Below are positions 27,313-36,061 of a DNA stretch of 64,000 bases, piece after piece (position 1 is the stretch's first letter; each line of letters opens with the position of its first letter). A program made the translations under genes and the position numbers. The stretch spans positions 62,001-126,000 of the forward strand of contig JBCBRS010000005.1 of the NCBI GenBank assembly GCA_039819545.1, in the 5' to 3' direction. Below the pieces are notes generated by a model. That model had not been told where the DNA came from and did no database searches. It worked only from the letters and a program-made list of their open reading frames with translations. This DNA is from CALLPQ01 sp039819545. GTDB taxonomy: Bacteria > Pseudomonadota > Alphaproteobacteria > Caulobacterales > Parvularculaceae.

Positions 27313-27831
27313 ATGATGACCCAGAATAGACTTAACCCTTGTGATAGCAGCGATACTCATTTGTCTACGGTTGAGACGCCACAAGACGCAAAGAAGCCGT
27401 GCAGCATCCGAAGCCAAAAAGGCATAACGCTTGTTGAGATGCTGGTGGTGATTTTCATCATTGGGCTGGTGGGCGCCATTGCGATCCAGAATATCGCGCC
27501 TGAGCAACAAAAAGCGATCCAGCGTAAAACGCTTACCGATATTCGCACGATCGAGGCTGCGCTGGAGCAGTATCAGCTTGATATGTTCGCGTATCCGAAC
27601 ACTGACCAGGGCTTGGCGGCATTACGCACGGTGCCGTCTGATGCGACGCGGGCGGCCAACTACCGGCCGGGCGGTTATCTTCGCAATCTGCCCAACGATC
27701 CCTGGGGACGGCCTTATGTGTATCGCTTCCCGGGGGAACGGTCGATTTTTGACATCTATTCCCTAGGCGCCGACGGTGAGCCCGGTGGTGAGGGACAGAA
27801 CGCGGATATTGGCAATTGGTCGGAAACCTGA
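27313..27831 (+). CDS. gspG: Major pseudopilin GspG
   Basis: 172-residue prepilin. Cleavage is predicted at SQKG/ITLVEMLVVIFIIG, with the conserved Glu at +5. The leader before the cleavage site is long (37 residues) and hydrophilic; no later ATG lies before the site. The mature protein carries the class-typical C-terminal calcium-binding motif SLGADGEPGGEGQNADIGNW. It builds the body of the pseudopilus and is processed by GspO. AGAGAGAG precedes the start as ribosome binding site. The stop overlaps the gspH start. Confidence 0.95.
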   Translation: MMTQNRLNPCDSSDTHLSTVETPQDAKKPCSIRSQKGITLVEMLVVIFIIGLVGAIAIQNIAPEQQKAIQRKTLTDIRTIEAALEQYQLDMFAYPNTDQGLAALRTVPSDATRAANYRPGGYLRNLPNDPWGRPYVYRFPGERSIFDIYSLGADGEPGGEGQNADIGNWSET

Positions 27832-28409
27832 CGTCATCGCCCGCGCGCGGCACCCGGCGAGGACAACGCGGCTTCACGCTCGTTGAAGTCCTCCTTGCCC
27901 TGATGATTATGGGGCTGGCTGGCGCAGTTGTAATTCTGAATGCACCGCCCACGGGTCAGACCGCCAAGAAAGAAGCCTTACGGTTTGCTGCCCGGCTTGA
28001 TGCCGCGTCGAGCGAAGCCATCATGACCGGGGAAGTTCTGGGGCTTGAGATCTATACCGACGGGTACAGATTTTTACGGTTTCGTTCTGGCCAGTGGGAA
28101 GAGGCGCAAGGGCGTGTTCTTGGCGTTTGGCTGTTGGACCCGTTGGTTTCCGTCGCCTATGAGGTGACGCAAAACGTTTCCCTGAAGGAAAACGACAAGA
28201 TTATCGCAGGCAGCGGAACCAATCGCGGCTTTGACGGCATTGATTTCGATGAAGACAAAGAAAACCGCATTGCGCCGCCGCCGGTTCAGTTTCATCCCTA
28301 TGGTCAGGATACGCCGGTGTTGGCAGCGTTTGCCGATCGGCGTAGTCGGTGGCTCGTGACGCTTGATGAGGCGGGCAGTGTGGAGGTTCGCCGTGACGCG
28401 GCCTCTTAA
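27816..28409 (+). CDS. gspH: Minor pseudopilin GspH
   Basis: 197-residue prepilin with cleavage site GQRG/FTLVEVLLALMIMG after a short basic leader. The C-terminal globular part (FRSGQWEEAQGRVLG, FHPYGQDTPVLAAF) fits GspH. It overlaps gspG by 16 bases and gspI is contiguous downstream, so the genes are translationally coupled. It probably belongs to the pseudopilus tip complex. Confidence 0.9.
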   Translation: MVGNLTSSPARGTRRGQRGFTLVEVLLALMIMGLAGAVVILNAPPTGQTAKKEALRFAARLDAASSEAIMTGEVLGLEIYTDGYRFLRFRSGQWEEAQGRVLGVWLLDPLVSVAYEVTQNVSLKENDKIIAGSGTNRGFDGIDFDEDKENRIAPPPVQFHPYGQDTPVLAAFADRRSRWLVTLDEAGSVEVRRDAAS

Positions 28410-28797
28410 CCCGAAACCCGGCCATAGCCAAAAGGGACAGGCGGGATTTACGCTTGTTGAGGTGCTGGTTGCCGTTTTTATCATGGGCGTTGCAACGGCC
28501 TCGATCCTAATTCTTATCGGGCAGAATACCCGGTTTCAGCAACAGGGGGAGACACGTCTTCTTGCCTCAATTGTTGCGGACAATGTCATGGTTGAGGCGC
28601 TGCTCGACCCCGTCCCGCTGGAGGTTGGGGAGCGTGAAGGCGAAGTAACGCTCGGTAATCGATCGTGGATTTATCAGCGTACGGTGGGTGAAACGTCCGT
28701 AGACGGTCTTGTGACCGTTGCGGTCGTGGTGCGCGCCGCAGGATCACCGCAAGTTGTGGCTGATATCAGCTCGCTCAAATCCGTCGGTGCGCCATGA
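28393..28797 (+). CDS. gspI: Minor pseudopilin GspI
   Basis: A short prepilin of about 134 residues with cleavage site GQAG/FTLVEVLVAVFIMG. I prefer the GTG at 28393, which gives a basic leader; an ATG at 28363 would overlap gspH more deeply. The mature protein of about 115 residues matches GspI size and has the TRLLASIVADNVMVEALL segment conserved in the family. It overlaps gspJ in an ATGA. Confidence 0.88.
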   Translation: MTRPLNPKPGHSQKGQAGFTLVEVLVAVFIMGVATASILILIGQNTRFQQQGETRLLASIVADNVMVEALLDPVPLEVGEREGEVTLGNRSWIYQRTVGETSVDGLVTVAVVVRAAGSPQVVADISSLKSVGAP

Positions 28798-29492
28798 CCC
28801 GGCCGGCAAATCCACGAAGACAGGGCGCGCGCGGCTTCACGCTGGTTGAGGTCCTGATCTCCCTCCTGATCTTTTCACTGATCGCCACGAGTACAATTTA
28901 CACGTTGCGCATCGGCGTGACAGCGCGCGAGCAGCTGGCCGAAAGTGATGATCGCTTGCGGGCGTTTCAGGCCCTGCGTCTTCTTTTGAAAGATGATCTG
29001 GCGCAGATTCTGCCCCGGGGAACCCGTGATGAGTTTGGCAATCCGCTGTCGCGTGGCTTTCAGGGTGGGCAGACCGCGAATGCCCGCAATTTTGATAGTG
29101 ACAGCGTGGTTTTGCTGCGGTTTGTTCGCCATGGCTGGACCAATCCGGACTATGTGGACCCGCGACCGAGCATCCAGCGCGTGGAATATGTCAGCGAAAA
29201 TGGAACGCTGATCCGCCGTGTTTATCCGTTTGCGGATGAGGCAAGCGACCAACCGGTGCGCCAGCGCGTCATGATGCGTGGATTGTCAGAGATATCGGCC
29301 AATTTTCTGGTGAGCTTCGACCGGGGTGAGGCGCAATGGACTGACCGTTGGCCGGTCGACGAGGATCTGAATAATCAGGAAGCCGAAACAAGCGCGCCCC
29401 CTGCGGCCCTTTCTCTGCGATTTTCCCATGATCGCTATGGCGCGCTGACCCAGGATTTCTGGATCAATGCAGGCGGGGAGGTGACCCCGTGA
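28794..29492 (+). CDS. gspJ: Minor pseudopilin GspJ
   Basis: 232-residue prepilin with cleavage site GARG/FTLVEVLISLLIFS. It is larger than GspI, as expected for GspJ, and has the family segments ALRLLLKDDLAQI and RRVYPFADEASDQPV. The start overlaps the gspI stop by four bases and the stop overlaps the GTG start of gspK. It forms the tip complex with GspI and GspK. Confidence 0.9.
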   Translation: MTRPANPRRQGARGFTLVEVLISLLIFSLIATSTIYTLRIGVTAREQLAESDDRLRAFQALRLLLKDDLAQILPRGTRDEFGNPLSRGFQGGQTANARNFDSDSVVLLRFVRHGWTNPDYVDPRPSIQRVEYVSENGTLIRRVYPFADEASDQPVRQRVMMRGLSEISANFLVSFDRGEAQWTDRWPVDEDLNNQEAETSAPPAALSLRFSHDRYGALTQDFWINAGGEVTP

Positions 29493-30577
29493 GCCACGCC
29501 CGGTCCCCGATTGATGCCGCCCGCCGCCAAAAAGGCGCCGCCCTGATCCTTGTTCTTTTTATTGTGGCGACACTCGCGGTGATTGCCATTGGGCTCACCG
29601 ACCAGACAGTGGTCGCCGCCGCACGCGGACGCAATGAGGCGAACCGTACACAGATGTTCTGGCGGATGCACGCTGCTGAAAGTCTGGCGAGCGCCCTGTT
29701 GTCCCAGGCTCTGGAGGTCAAATCGACCATGAGCCTTGATGATATCTGGGCGGCACAGTCTTTTGATCTGTCGGTGCTGGCGGACAATGAGGGCGAAACC
29801 GGCTCAATCCGGTTTGCCGATGCCACCGGGTGCTTTAATCTCAATGCCCTTGATACCGCCCGCGCCGCCGCGTCCGGTGGTGGCAGCTCTGCCGTGGTGG
29901 GCGGGGGCGCGCAAGGCGGTGGTGGCAGCGCTGCCGCAAGTGCCCTCCCACCGGCTGAGCGCATGCTGGAGGAATATGTTGCGGTTCTGAGCAGTATCGG
30001 GATCAGCGAGAGCGACGCTCGCCAGCTCGGTATTCGCGTGCGCGACTGGATTGATGCCGACCAGACCCCGGGACCGGGCGGCGCCGAAGATGAGACGTAT
30101 CAGCGTCTGCCCGTGCCCTACCGCCCGGGCAACACGCTGCTCGCCGATGTGACCGAGTTGCGAGCCATGCTTGGGGTTGATCCAACCTTTCTGACCGCGA
30201 TAACGCCGCTTGTCTGCGCCCATCCAACGGCTGAACCGTCAAGGATCAACATCAACATGCTGACGCCCCTTGATGCGCCGGTGCTGGTGGGGCTGTTTGA
30301 AGGGGCGATTTCGTTAAGCGATGCGGAGGCCCTGATTGAGGGACGCCCGCTGGGCGGTTACGACACTGTGGCGGACGTCTTCCGTGCATCTGTGCTGGCC
30401 GGTACCGTCTTTGACCGGGCCCGTGTCTCCCAACGGCTAGATGTGCGCTCGCGCTATCTGCGGGCGCGGTTAAATCTTGCCTATGGTAAGACTCTTTTGG
30501 AAGTCACCATGCTATTTGAGGTTATTAACCAGAACCGTCTGGCCTTGATATCCCGGCGGATTGGGAGTGACCGTTGA
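29489..30577 (+). CDS. gspK: Minor pseudopilin GspK
   Basis: 362-residue tip pseudopilin starting at GTG 29489. The cleavage site is RRQKG/AALILVLFIVATLAV. As usual for GspK, the glutamate at +5 is missing. The large periplasmic domain includes the GspK signature RVRDWIDADQTPGPGGAEDETY and LPYRP-like positioning (RLPVPYRPGNT). An Ala/Gly/Ser-rich stretch near residues 128-150 (GGGSSAVVGGGAQGGGG) looks like a flexible insertion. Its stop overlaps the TTG start of gspL. Confidence 0.93.
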   Translation: MSHARSPIDAARRQKGAALILVLFIVATLAVIAIGLTDQTVVAAARGRNEANRTQMFWRMHAAESLASALLSQALEVKSTMSLDDIWAAQSFDLSVLADNEGETGSIRFADATGCFNLNALDTARAAASGGGSSAVVGGGAQGGGGSAAASALPPAERMLEEYVAVLSSIGISESDARQLGIRVRDWIDADQTPGPGGAEDETYQRLPVPYRPGNTLLADVTELRAMLGVDPTFLTAITPLVCAHPTAEPSRININMLTPLDAPVLVGLFEGAISLSDAEALIEGRPLGGYDTVADVFRASVLAGTVFDRARVSQRLDVRSRYLRARLNLAYGKTLLEVTMLFEVINQNRLALISRRIGSDR

Positions 30578-31881
30578 GCGATCGTTTGTTTGTCCTGTTG
30601 GGGGATAGCCCGGCTGCGCCGATCATCTGGCTGCGGGTTGAAGCCGATGGCCGTCTCGCCATGCGCGGGCGGGCCCCTGATTATGCACAATTTGCCGCGA
30701 ACCCGCCCGTGGTGGAGGGGGCGTTTATTGCGCTCTTGCCCGGTGAGCTGACGGCGCTGCGCCTTTTACCGACGCCGCCCCGGGGACAGACGCAGTTTCT
30801 TTCCGCTGCCCGCTATTTGCTGGAAGACAGCCTCGCCGAAGATATTGAGACTCTGCATGTGAGTGTGGCGCGCCATGGGGGTATCGCGGCACGAAATGCG
30901 GGAAATACCGGGCGGTGTCTCGCCGTGGCTGACGACATTATGGCGGAATGGGTGGCGGCCTTTCGTGAAACCGGCCTGACGCCCGATCTGCTAACCGCCG
31001 ACTATTTTGCTCTGCCACAACGCGCGCAGATGTCGCCTCAAAAGTCGCCTGATGAGAGGAGCACGCCCGCCAATGACGATGCGGCGGCTCCGAACGATGA
31101 GGATGACGCGCCAAGGCTAGGGGTTACGCTCTTTGTTCATGAGGATGGTCTTCTTGCTCATGGACCCCAGGGCGGTGTTTCCATCGACCGACTAACGGCT
31201 GACGCTGTTTTGCAGCCGCTTCTCGACCAGTGGTCACCGGACCATATCGATCTTTATGCGGAGGTTTGCCCGGCGTTTCTTCAGAACCATCCCTCGCTTA
31301 CTCTACACCGCGGTGCCGATATTGGCGCGCTGGCGCGACTTGCCCATGAGGCGTTCGCCGTGCGCGGCGCCATCCCAAACCTTCTCACCGGTGATTATGG
31401 GCGCAAGACCGACTGGCGCGCGGCGATCCTTCCCTGGCGCGGCGCTGCGGCGGCGGCTGGCTTATTCGTGTTTGCACTGACGGGGTCATGGCTTGCGGAG
31501 GGTTGGCGCACTGAAAAAGAGACCGCGCGGCTGGCGCGCCTAACAAGCGAAATTCACAACGCAGCCTTTCCACAAAAAGGTAATGAGGACCCCATCGCCC
31601 ATGCGCGCCGGGTCTTGGCTGCGCGGGGCAGCGGTGTTGATTTCAAATCGCTCTGGGTTGGCTTTTCCGGCGCGGTTGACGGGCGCCAAGGCGTCCAGGT
31701 GGAGCATTTCCGGTTTGTGAATGGCGGGCGTTCGCTGCAGGTTGGCATTCTTGTGGAGTCAATCAGCACGCTGGATGACTTAAAAGCCGCCCTTGCCGAT
31801 AACGGCATCCGCGCGCAAGAAGGGGCCATGAACCGCACGAGCGGCGGGCTTTTTTCCGGTGAACTGACGGTAGGTGCCTGA
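30574..31881 (+). CDS. gspL: Type II secretion inner-membrane protein GspL
   Basis: 435-residue bitopic protein starting at TTG 30574, which overlaps the gspK stop and has GGGAG nine bases upstream. The cytoplasmic actin-like domain (residues 1 to about 280) recruits GspE. A membrane helix follows near residues 290-310 (AAAAAGLFVFALTGSWLA), then a ferredoxin-like periplasmic domain. An acidic stretch (ANDDAAAPNDEDDAP, about residues 166-181) looks like a disordered insertion. The stop shares a base with the gspM start. Confidence 0.9.
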   Translation: MSDRLFVLLGDSPAAPIIWLRVEADGRLAMRGRAPDYAQFAANPPVVEGAFIALLPGELTALRLLPTPPRGQTQFLSAARYLLEDSLAEDIETLHVSVARHGGIAARNAGNTGRCLAVADDIMAEWVAAFRETGLTPDLLTADYFALPQRAQMSPQKSPDERSTPANDDAAAPNDEDDAPRLGVTLFVHEDGLLAHGPQGGVSIDRLTADAVLQPLLDQWSPDHIDLYAEVCPAFLQNHPSLTLHRGADIGALARLAHEAFAVRGAIPNLLTGDYGRKTDWRAAILPWRGAAAAAGLFVFALTGSWLAEGWRTEKETARLARLTSEIHNAAFPQKGNEDPIAHARRVLAARGSGVDFKSLWVGFSGAVDGRQGVQVEHFRFVNGGRSLQVGILVESISTLDDLKAALADNGIRAQEGAMNRTSGGLFSGELTVGA

Positions 31882-32405
31882 TGAAAACATGGTGGCAGAC
31901 CCTATCAATACGTGAACGCGGTATGCTGATCATTGGCCTTTTCGTGGGCGTTGTTTTTGTGGGCTATCAGTTCATTTATCTACCTCTTAATGGGTGGCAT
32001 GCTGACGGTCGTGCGGCACTGGCGCGTGCCCGGCTTGGTTATGACCAGGTGCAACTGGCCGCAAGGCTTCATGGCGGCCAGCAGCAGCGGGTGGCGGCGG
32101 GAGCGGCGGATCGATCAACGCCGCTTAACCGTGCCCTTGCCAATACGGCGGCGCAAGCCCGGCTCATCGTGTCATCGACGGATGGCAATAGTGACGCAAG
32201 GGTGCAATTAACCCTCGCGCCAGCGGATCCTGCGGTTTTGTATGGCTGGATTGAGCAGGTTGAAAACCAGTACGGTGCTGTGGTCGTCGAAGCGCGCTTC
32301 AGCCGGGCCCGGAATAACCCAGCGCTTATCAAGACCGACCGGCTGGTCTTTACACGCCCAGCGCTTCCGGCCTCTGCCACCACTTCCTCTGTTGGGGGGC
32401 GATAG
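31881..32405 (+). CDS. gspM: Type II secretion inner-membrane protein GspM
   Basis: 174-residue protein with a short cytoplasmic N-terminus (MKTWWQTLSIRERGML), one membrane helix (IGLFVGVVFVGYQFIYLPL) and a periplasmic domain. This is the classic GspM layout and size. Its ATG overlaps the gspL stop (TGATG). It pairs with GspL in the assembly platform. Confidence 0.9.
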   Translation: MKTWWQTLSIRERGMLIIGLFVGVVFVGYQFIYLPLNGWHADGRAALARARLGYDQVQLAARLHGGQQQRVAAGAADRSTPLNRALANTAAQARLIVSSTDGNSDARVQLTLAPADPAVLYGWIEQVENQYGAVVVEARFSRARNNPALIKTDRLVFTRPALPASATTSSVGGR

Positions 32406-32410
32406 GGCGT

Positions 32411-33169
32411 ATGATGACGGTTTTTCGAGTGTCCCTGATCGCACTGGCGCTGATGTTTGTTGCGCTCGTCACATCGCGGGCCCCGGCGGGGCTGGTGGCG
32501 GCGGGGCTGGCCCATTCTGGACCGGGGCTGTCCTTTTCGGGGGTGAAGGGTACCTTGTGGCGTGGAACGATTTCCAACGTGGTTATGGGCCAGATCCCGG
32601 TGGGCGAGGTTGCCTACCGGCTCCGACCGCTCTCACTCTTTGGTCTGTCGCCAGCGCTTGATCTTACCTTGTCTCAAGGGGCGATTGTGGGCCGTATTCC
32701 CGTTCAGATTTCACGCCGGCGTGTCGCGTTGGGGCGCGGCACCTTGAAATTGCGGCTTGACGCGGTCAGTCAAACACGGGCGCTCGGCATGCCGGTCAGC
32801 GGCGTTGTGGACGTGACCGTTGACCGGCTCGTCTTTTCGCCGGCGGGCGGCTGCCTTGAAGGGGCCTTGACAGTGGCAACCGATTTTCTGAAAGCCCCCG
32901 CAGCGCGCTGGGGTGCGCAAGGCTTTGATATGGCAGGACCCGGCGGTTGTGAAGATGGCGGGCTCTATGTGAACCTGAGCGGGGAAGGTCCCGATGCGGC
33001 GGCCGACCTTGCCTTGACCATGCGCCAGGACTTTTCTTTCGCCGTTGATGTTGCCGTCAAGCCGGGCCGCAGGGACGTGCGTCAGGCACTGGAATTGATC
33101 GGCTTTCAACAAACGGGCAGCGCCCTGACCTATAGCACCAGCGGTGCGTTGAGGAAAATTGCCTTATGA
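32411..33169 (+). CDS. gspN: Type II secretion protein GspN
   Basis: 252-residue protein with an N-terminal membrane anchor (VSLIALALMFVALVTSRAP) and a periplasmic domain with GLSFSGVKGTLWRGTISNV, the segment shared by GspN proteins. GspN is not present in all T2SS and its role is not well defined. The start is five bases after gspM; an ATG at 32414 is an alternative. The stop overlaps the next gene in an ATGA. Confidence 0.85.
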   Translation: MMTVFRVSLIALALMFVALVTSRAPAGLVAAGLAHSGPGLSFSGVKGTLWRGTISNVVMGQIPVGEVAYRLRPLSLFGLSPALDLTLSQGAIVGRIPVQISRRRVALGRGTLKLRLDAVSQTRALGMPVSGVVDVTVDRLVFSPAGGCLEGALTVATDFLKAPAARWGAQGFDMAGPGGCEDGGLYVNLSGEGPDAAADLALTMRQDFSFAVDVAVKPGRRDVRQALELIGFQQTGSALTYSTSGALRKIAL

Positions 33170-33681
33170 ACCGGAAATCGCTCGTTATCCTGACGATATT
33201 TCTTGGCGCCTTTCTCGGCGCCTGTGCCAGTGGCTCTGATGTGCCCAAGGGCGCTGTGCCCGCAACACCGGTCCCGGCCCAGGTGTCAAAATTTGAAAAG
33301 AAAAATCCTGATGCGGTTTTCCTGACCGACATTGGCGTGGCGCGCCTGCCGGACCGCAAATGCGGGATGGTGTTATGGACACTCGATGCAAACCAACCGG
33401 TACCGGTCCTGCGCTATGTGTCCGGATCAAGCGGTCTTGTGAGTTTTAACCGTGTCCCTTTTGAACTTGTCCGGATTGACGTGGAAGGCAATGGCAATTT
33501 TGGCGTGTTTGAGCGCCAGCGCTTTGCCGCCGGGACGGACATTAGCGTGACGGTTGACGTGGAATTCGGCCAGGGCTTTGACGGTGGCAATTACCTTAAG
33601 CGAGGTCTGATCACCGTGGAGCAGCCCGATAAACCTATCCTTGTGACACCAGTTGCTGGTTTAGCCGGCTGCCGGAGTTAG
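33166..33681 (+). CDS. Small lipoprotein at the end of the gsp operon (pilotin candidate)
   Basis: 171-residue predicted lipoprotein with lipobox FLGAC near residue 20, then a Pro/Ala linker. The domain contains PDRKCGMVLWTLDANQPVPVLRYVSG and a C-terminal cysteine (AGLAGCRS), so a Cys-Cys disulfide is possible. It does not resemble the known GspS pilotins that I can recall. Its four-base overlap with gspN makes a T2SS role likely: guiding or anchoring the secretin is one inference. No other pilotin gene is visible. Confidence 0.75.
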   Translation: MNRKSLVILTIFLGAFLGACASGSDVPKGAVPATPVPAQVSKFEKKNPDAVFLTDIGVARLPDRKCGMVLWTLDANQPVPVLRYVSGSSGLVSFNRVPFELVRIDVEGNGNFGVFERQRFAAGTDISVTVDVEFGQGFDGGNYLKRGLITVEQPDKPILVTPVAGLAGCRS

Positions 33682-33721
33682 ACGCGCGCTGACTGTCCGT
33701 AGGCGCCGAAATCACAGCGAC

Positions 33722-33870
33722 AGATCCCGGGTCTGCGCTCTAATTGCCCGGGAATACGGATTCTTTTTCCGATACATACAACGTGTCCCCGGGCGAAGAC
33801 CCGGGGCCTCCCAGTTTGGATACGCAGGATGCATCAACAGATCCCGGGTCGGCGCTACGCTTGCCCGGGA
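33722..33870. repeat. Cluster of dispersed palindromic (REP-like) elements
   Basis: Two related elements, TCCCGGG...CCCGGGA with arms at 33725-33731/33747-33753 and 33842-33848/33864-33870, flank a further hairpin CCCCGGG-CGAAGA-CCCGGGG (33787-33806). The second element is nearly identical to one at 49233-49266. All lie between converging genes. They may act in termination or be mobile REP-like repeats. Confidence 0.8.
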
Positions 33871-33882
33871 AATCGGCTTACC

Positions 33883-34671
33883 CTAGTGATCGTGGTCGTC
33901 GCCATGGGTGGCATGGTCGTGACCATGGTGGTGGAAGGCCGCGTGGTTGACTAGGATCGCGCCGATGGTCAGCACCACGCCAAGGCTTGCAGCCACATAG
34001 CCGCGCTTGTTCGGGGTGTTGGCGGCATGGGGGCCAAGGTGAAATATCATAATGTAGAAAAATGCCCCGGCGGTAATGCCCATCATGGCAGCAAGCGATG
34101 TGGACAGAAAATCGAGGAAGCTGAGTGTTGCGATGGTACCCACGAGTGTCGAGACGCATGCGGTCAAAAACGCAAGCGTGATCGCAACCAGGGACGATAG
34201 ATTGGCTTCGCGCAGCAGATAATAAATAATCACGCCTTCAGGAAATTCGTGTATCCACAATCCGAGGACGGACAACCAGCCCACGACGCCGTCACCCTGG
34301 AATGCGGTGGCGTACAAGACACCGTCGAGCAGTGAATGGGTGCCGAGTGCCACCGCAGACGAGAATGCGAATGTAAGGTCTGTTTCAAAGGCCTGACCAC
34401 TCGTCACGATGCGCAGCAACAGCCCGAAGCCAAGGAACCCGAAAAAGCCCGCTGCAACCCACTGCCAGATTTGATCCGACAACAGATAGCCTTCCGGTAA
34501 GAGATGAAAGAGGGTGGAGGTGAGCATCACGCCCACAGCAAAGGCTGAAATATAGGGGCTGTAGCGCTGGCCTAAATCACCGAACAGCGCCATAGAAATA
34601 AGCCCGGCTCCGCTGATCAGAGCCGCGAAAAGACTTGCGCCAATTGCCGTTATGGTCCCGTCTACGAGCAC
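33883..34671 (-). CDS. ZIP family divalent metal transporter
   Basis: 262-residue inner-membrane protein with about eight helices that imports divalent metal, most likely zinc. The two metal-site motifs are HSLLDGVLYATAF and IHEFPEGVIIYYLL. The C-terminus is a histidine-rich tail (HHHGHDHATHGDDHDH) that probably binds metal. It is divergent from a cation-efflux gene across a 379-base gap. Specificity for zinc over iron or manganese is inferred from the family only. Confidence 0.9.
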   Translation of the reverse strand: MLVDGTITAIGASLFAALISGAGLISMALFGDLGQRYSPYISAFAVGVMLTSTLFHLLPEGYLLSDQIWQWVAAGFFGFLGFGLLLRIVTSGQAFETDLTFAFSSAVALGTHSLLDGVLYATAFQGDGVVGWLSVLGLWIHEFPEGVIIYYLLREANLSSLVAITLAFLTACVSTLVGTIATLSFLDFLSTSLAAMMGITAGAFFYIMIFHLGPHAANTPNKRGYVAASLGVVLTIGAILVNHAAFHHHGHDHATHGDDHDH

Positions 34672-35050
34672 TCGTGCTCACGCCCCTCATCACTCACACA
34701 TCCGGGCGATCTTTTAGGTGGCTACCACCACCGTGATCGCGAATATCCGACTACGCGTTTAACCTTAATATGTTATCACGTCACGCAGAATATTGCGTGA
34801 ATTTCGGTCATAGTTAAGGCAGCGAAACGCTAAACCACAGCGATTTTACCGCGTCGGCGCTTATCGCCGCCATTTTTCTTGTAAATTCGGGTTCGGCCAG
34901 CCTATGGTCTTTATGGTGCGTTAGTGTTCGCGCAATAAAGGTTTTGAGCCCTTGTCGTTGCCCGCCACCCTGAAATGTGTTCCTCGCCTTTTCTCCGGGC
35001 TGCCGCGTTGTCGGTCAGCGGGTCTCGTTCTGCGCGGTAAAGGCTAAACC
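34672..35050. other. 379-base divergent regulatory gap between the ZIP and CDF genes
   Basis: AT-richer than its surroundings, with no gene. It contains the inverted repeat listed at 34781-34800 and a small GGTGG-CTA-CCACC hairpin at 34717-34729 near the ZIP start. Promoters for both directions are expected here. Confidence 0.45.
34781..34800. promoter_or_regulatory. Inverted repeat, candidate operator between metal importer and exporter genes
   Basis: TCACGCA (34781-34787) and TGCGTGA (34794-34800) are a perfect 7-bp inverted repeat around GAATAT. It does not match the TGTTATA-type Zur site I know from alphaproteobacteria, so the regulator is unknown. Confidence 0.35.
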
Positions 35051-36043
35051 ATGGGAAATTGCGCGCACCATCAGGCCGCCAAAAAGGCAGATGGAAAGCG
35101 ATTACTGGCTGCCCTTGCCATTACGTTTATCTTCATGGTTGTGGAGATTGTTGGCGGCCTCGTCTCCCATTCTTTGGCGCTCGTTGCCGATGCTGCACAC
35201 ATGTTCACGGACGTTTTTGCACTCGCGCTGGCGGCCAGTGCCCATTGGCTGTCACACAAACCGGCAACCAACGCGCTTAATTTTGGCTATAGCCGGGTAC
35301 AGGTGCTGTCGGGTTTTGTGAATGGTATTTTGCTCCTTATTCTGATCGCCTGGATTTTTATTGAAGCCATTCAGCGTCTGGCGACCCCGGAACCGGTGGC
35401 TTGGTCAACCATGATCGTGGTGGCAAGCCTTGGTCTTGTGGCAAATGGCATGGCGTTTCGTGTCCTGACGCAGGGGAACCACGACAACATCAATATTCGC
35501 GGTGCGGTCCTCCATGTGATGGGTGATCTTTTGGGCTCCGTCGCGGCGATCCTGGCGGCGCTCGTGATTATGGCAACAGGCTGGATGCAGATTGATCCGC
35601 TCCTTTCGATTTTGGTTGGTGTACTGATTGCGCGATCTGCAGTTAGCCTGGTGCGCGAGTCAGCGCATATCCTTCTTGAAGGGGCACCCACTCATATAGA
35701 TGCGGATCAACTGGTCTCTTCCCTGAAATCAGAAGTGCGCGATATCGTCGATATTCATCAGGTACAGTTGTGGCAGATCACACCGGAAGAACCGCGTTTG
35801 ACCATGCATGTGGCCGTGCGCACACCGGGCGAGGCGGCAGGGACCCTTAGGCAAATCAAAGCGTTTCTGGACCAGCACTATCACGGGCTCCACTCCACCA
35901 TTCAAGTTGAGCCCGAACGCCACTGCGCTGACGCATCTGTAAAGGGCAAAAAGACACCGGCTTCGACACGGGCAAAAGCTCTGTCCGATGTTGGTGTTGA
36001 GGATGGTGTCGGGCCCACGGCGTTACCGACAACCCTCCACTGA
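35051..36043 (+). CDS. czcD: Cation diffusion facilitator (CzcD/ZitB type efflux)
   Basis: 330-residue cation/proton antiporter with six membrane helices that exports zinc and similar metals. Metal ligands are visible in helix 2 (DAAHMFTDVFAL) and helix 5 (HVMGDLLGSV). The N-terminus carries CAHH. A cytoplasmic C-terminal domain (about residues 215-300, VDIHQVQLWQITPE) is followed by a short polar tail. Together with the divergent ZIP gene it would balance import and export of the metal. Confidence 0.92.
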   Translation: MGNCAHHQAAKKADGKRLLAALAITFIFMVVEIVGGLVSHSLALVADAAHMFTDVFALALAASAHWLSHKPATNALNFGYSRVQVLSGFVNGILLLILIAWIFIEAIQRLATPEPVAWSTMIVVASLGLVANGMAFRVLTQGNHDNINIRGAVLHVMGDLLGSVAAILAALVIMATGWMQIDPLLSILVGVLIARSAVSLVRESAHILLEGAPTHIDADQLVSSLKSEVRDIVDIHQVQLWQITPEEPRLTMHVAVRTPGEAAGTLRQIKAFLDQHYHGLHSTIQVEPERHCADASVKGKKTPASTRAKALSDVGVEDGVGPTALPTTLH

Positions 36044-36061
36044 GCGACCCCGATTGAGGCC

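Noticed and set aside
33744..33950. 68-codon plus-strand frame
   Set aside because: It lies inside the palindromic repeats and runs into the ZIP gene on the opposite strand.
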